Assembly: GCA_035236585.1 (NCBI GenBank)
Contig: CP141127.1
Location: forward strand, 66,507,495-66,571,494
Length of the DNA: 64,000 bases
Direction: 5' to 3'
From: Warburgia ugandensis
Lineage: Eukaryota; Streptophyta; Magnoliopsida; Canellales; Canellaceae
Shown here: piece by piece, positions 61,159 through 64,000 of the stretch
Numbering within the stretch: position 1 is the first letter of the stretch
Layout of the letters: the number at the start of each line of letters is the position of its first letter
Made by a program: the position numbers and the translations under genes
Notes under the pieces: generated by a model
What the model was told of the DNA's origin: nothing
The model's input: only the letters and a program-made list of their open reading frames with translations
Databases searched by the model: none

Positions 61159-62060
61159 CCTTCACTCCAAATGTCATCACACCCTTGGTTAGACATACCT
61201 TCAGAAAGGCATGCTCCTCAGCCTAAAACTCCAAATCTTTCCTCCTTGAATTTGCAAAGCTCTTTTTCTTGCTATGTAAAACCATCAGTTGCCTCTAAAT
61301 TAGTCTCACCTTATCGATGCATTGCTCTATCAACTTAGATATGAGAAACTTCCTCTCACCAACGTCACTCTAACATGTCTATGTTCGGCATGGTTTGCCA
61401 TACAATGCCTTGTAAAGTTGAGGTCCCTAAACCTTCCTGCATGCACTGCCAAAAAGGAGATGTAAAACTACCATGCCTATGTAAAATAGTTATCAATGGA
61501 ACTCTATGCAGGCTAATTATCTCATATGTAAAGCTTGACACGACTCTCTAGTGATTGTCTCTACTTAATAGGGAGAAAATGGGCTGACTTAGCAAGTCGA
61601 TCCACTACAACCCCATATTGAGTCATGTCCACTAGATGTCCTAGGCAATGTGACCATGAAATCCACCGTAACATGGTCCCACTTCCAAACCAAAAGATAA
61701 AGTCTATAGCAATCCCATTGGCCACTGATGCTCTACTTTGACCCACTGATAAGTGATGCATCATGCTACACATTGCCCAATGTCCTTCTTCATCCTCAGC
61801 CACCAAAACTATCTCCGCATATCATAGTACATTTTCATAGCCTCTAAATGCATGGCAAATATAGAATGATGGGCTGTCCTCAACAACTCATGTCTCAATT
61901 ATGCAATAATGGCACAACCAATCTACCATGTAATCTAATTCTACCATCAGCACCCTTCTCTGCCACATAGAACCTGAGTTGCACTACACGTCTATTATGT
62001 GGGTAACATATGATCTAAGAAGGTTGATCATATAGTGATGTTAGCAATCAAACCAATGTA
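61159..62060 (-). pseudogene. E3 gypsy integrase remnant
   Basis: Minus-strand integrase of E3. The core region lies at 61806-61561, where frameshifts scramble the first part but the end reads VVVDRLAKSAHFLPI, the motif after the first catalytic aspartate of gypsy integrases. The C-terminal GPY/F module begins near 61200 and continues across the insertion at 46290. The zinc-binding part lies near 61800-61900 in broken frames. It is not functional. Confidence 0.85.
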
Positions 62061-62560
62061 AATCCTACTGAGGGCATCTACAAGTACATTAGCCTTGCCC
62101 AAGTGGTACTGCATAGTGAAGTCAAAATCCTTCAAGTACTCAAGCTAGAGTCTCAACCTCATATTGAGGTCACTCTAGGTGAACAAGCACTTGAGGCTCT
62201 TGTGATCTATGAAGACATCAAACTTCTCTCCATACAAATAATGCCCTAGATCTTCAAAGCAAAAACCACAACATCTAGTTTCAAATCATGTGCGAGCTAG
62301 TTCTACCATGCTTCTTCAACGATTTAGAAGCATAGTTATAACTCTACCATGTTGCATGAGAACACACCCCAGCCCTTGTCATGAGGTGTAGCTATACACT
62401 ACAAAAATGTCACTACCCTGTGGGAGAGATAACACTGGTGCAGAGATAAGCCCTCCATGTAGCAATGTGATGTAGGAAAATCCCTCAATAAATTATCTAT
62501 AATATCCTACAAGACCTACAGTCATAGTCTTGGGCCACTCCCAATTAGCCATAGTTTCCA
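62061..62560 (-). pseudogene. E3 gypsy RNase H remnant
   Basis: Near 62220-62060 readings give I-D-H-K-S-L-K, then LKDFDFTMQYHLGKANVLVD, the standard C-terminal RNase H signature of Ty3/gypsy elements (D-H-K-S-L and H-x-G-K-A-N). Stops interrupt the frame. Position between RT and integrase fits. Confidence 0.85.
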
Positions 62561-63104
62561 CCTTCTATGGATCTATTGCAATTCCATCCTTGGATATAAC
62601 ATGTCCAAGGAAATGCCCCTTATCTAGCCAAAACTCAAACATTGAGAACTTGGCATACAATTGATGAGCTCGTAAACTACCTAGGATAGTCCTCAAGTGC
62701 TCAATGTGCTCCTCAACACTACATGTATATACGAGTATATCATCAGCGAATACGATCATGAATTTGTCCAGATAGTCTCTAAACACCATGTTCATCCATT
62801 TCATAAATGTTTCGGCATCACCAGAAACTCTTAGTGGCCATATCCAATCTTGAATGTTGTCTAAGGGATGTCCTAACCCCATATCCCAAGCTGGTAATAT
62901 CTTGTCCTCTGGTCCAACCTTAGAGAAAACCCTATCTAAGTGTAATAAATCAAACAAGTCATTAATGTGGGGAAGTGGGTAGTTATTCTTCACTATTACT
63001 CCATTTAGCACTCTATAATTCACACACAACCTCATGGAGCCATCCTTCTTCTTAACAAACATGACTGGTGCTCCCCATGGCGAGACATTGGGCTTATGAA
63101 ACAT
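62561..63104 (-). pseudogene. E3 gypsy reverse transcriptase remnant
   Basis: A 179-codon open stretch on the minus strand. In order it shows [47 protein letters not shown], then about 45 residues out of frame (GPEDKIL... to ...SGDAETF), then [20 protein letters not shown] with both catalytic aspartates, [13 protein letters not shown] and [13 protein letters not shown]. The middle block should hold the GYHQ, FRTRYG and NAPxxF motifs, but they are missing from this frame, so two compensating frameshifts preserve an open frame without a working palm domain. It is the best-preserved pol domain in the window. Confidence 0.93.
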
Positions 63105-63462
63105 TGATCTAATAGTCCCATAACTATAGCTTTAACTCCTTAAGCTCTGCCAAAACCATGTGATAGGGAGCCTTGGGGATAGGATTTACTCCATGCAATA
63201 ACTTAATGGTGAACTCCATCTCTCTCCTGGGTGGCAACCTTAGCAATTCATTTGGGAATACATCCCTATAATTGTACACCACATCAATCTCTAGGATTCC
63301 TCCTATGCCTCTACACCCACTAGACATAAGGTGTGCTACTCTAATTACTGATATGATACTCACTCTCGCAACATCAATCTCTCCTAAAAACATGGCTACT
63401 CACTGTCTGGGGCATACAGAGTTGACCTACTTCTTTCTATAATCAATTAAAGCTCCATGTTC
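63105..63462 (-). pseudogene. E3 protease-RT linker remnant
   Basis: The open stretch 63393-63124 reads DVFPNELLRLPPRREMEFTI, then [15 protein letters not shown], the conserved bridge between protease and RT in Ty3/gypsy polyproteins. It ends to the right at an LTR inserted at 63463, so the protease and gag of E3 lie outside the window. Confidence 0.88.
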
Positions 63463-64000
63463 TGTAATAACCCCAATTTTTGTAAATTGATTGAGAAAAA
63501 TCAATAAAGTTTGAGTTTCAGATAGTTTGGGCTGAAATATTAGGGTTATTTAAAATATACTTTTTATAAAAGTATAATCAAATAATAAGATATTTAAAAT
63601 TGAAATTAAACTCAGCAAACCCTTCAAAATGACTGTAAGCACGACAAATTTCGAATTCGGATGAGAAATCCTTAAGTTTTTCATTTTTTTGGACAAAAGG
63701 GGTAAAATAGTAATTTTACCCAAAAATCAAAATATTCCAAAAAAATCAAAATATGAAACATCAAAATTTAGAATGTACTGAGAAATACGAATCAAACCCC
63801 ACTAAGTACACTCAAATCTGAGATCATGGGAATAAAACCCAAAGTTTTATGCATAAAGGGCAAAACGGACTTTTTACACCATGTGGGGCCCACATGGGGA
63901 CCACCATGTCCCCAACAACCAATTTGATCAGCAGCCCATGTGAAACATGGGTCAACAAAGATCAGCTAGTCATGGGGAAGAAAAGTTAGGCATGGGAGCA
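63463..64000 (+). mobile_element. 5' part of a second very long LTR (copy L4), runs off the window
   Basis: Begins TGTAATAACCCCAATTTTTG and follows the minus-strand start of giant LTR L3 (55096 leftwards) for more than 350 bases, through TCAATAAAGTTTGAGTTTCA, a GGGTAAAATAGTAATTTTACC phrase and a CCATGTGGGGCCCACATG phrase. It cuts E3 upstream of RT. If a target duplication exists its left copy would be TGTTC (63458-63462). The rest lies beyond 64000. Confidence 0.85.

Noticed and set aside
62565-63104. Endogenous pararetrovirus (Caulimoviridae) as source of the RT
   Set aside because: The same elements have flanking LTRs, integrase motifs, a tRNA-Met primer site and gag of the Ty3/gypsy type. 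Pararetroviruses lack integrase and LTRs.

Overview
The window is plant nuclear DNA made almost entirely of nested, decayed LTR retrotransposons. It is AT-rich, and CpG is scarce outside a few LTR segments. I see no host protein-coding gene, rRNA, tRNA or CRISPR array. The plant assignment rests on Ty3/gypsy chromovirus pol with a degenerate initiator-Met tRNA primer site, Athila/Tat-like LTRs followed by a tRNA-Asp primer site, LTRs of 1.8 to 4.9 kb, and several nesting layers. A flowering plant with a large, repeat-rich genome is likely; the species cannot be named from this sequence.

The scaffold is three old gypsy elements, all on the minus strand, called E1, E2 and E3 here. E1 runs from about 1.4 to 17.9 kb: a 3' LTR remnant, integrase/chromodomain-type tail, RNase H, RT, protease, gag, primer site, and a 5' LTR split in two. 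E2 runs from about 21.3 to 29.5 kb with the same order but more damage. E3 runs from about 32.1 to 63.46 kb. Its 3' LTR is in four pieces spread over 32.1-45.9 kb. Its pol is cut in two, at 45.9-46.3 kb and 61.15-63.46 kb.

Later insertions sit inside these three. Several have TG...CA-type ends and target-site duplications (TSDs) readable by eye: a 2,660-bp solo LTR at 3533-6192 (TCACT); a 3,567-bp solo LTR at 23602-27168 (TTATC/TTACC); a 1,826-bp solo LTR at 32554-34379 (TGTCA); a 2,719-bp solo LTR at 35490-38208 (TTAGT); an Athila/Tat-like solo LTR at 38898-43277 (ACATT), itself carrying a 1.8-kb solo LTR at 38993-40810; and a complete two-LTR, non-autonomous-looking element at 46296-61153 (CTTAC), itself carrying a 4,871-bp solo LTR at 50226-55096 (CACAC). 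A further LTR of the last family begins at 63463 and leaves the window.

No gene set works together here; the window is a record of insertion, LTR-LTR recombination and decay. The points most worth following are the very long LTR family (2.66, 2.72 and 4.87 kb) that shares its 3' terminal region and carries CpG-rich blocks, the pol-less two-LTR element, the head-to-head LTR pair at 9.7-14.8 kb, two tandem duplications of about 330-340 bp, and long pure GA/TC microsatellites inside LTRs. I found no convincing new biological system.
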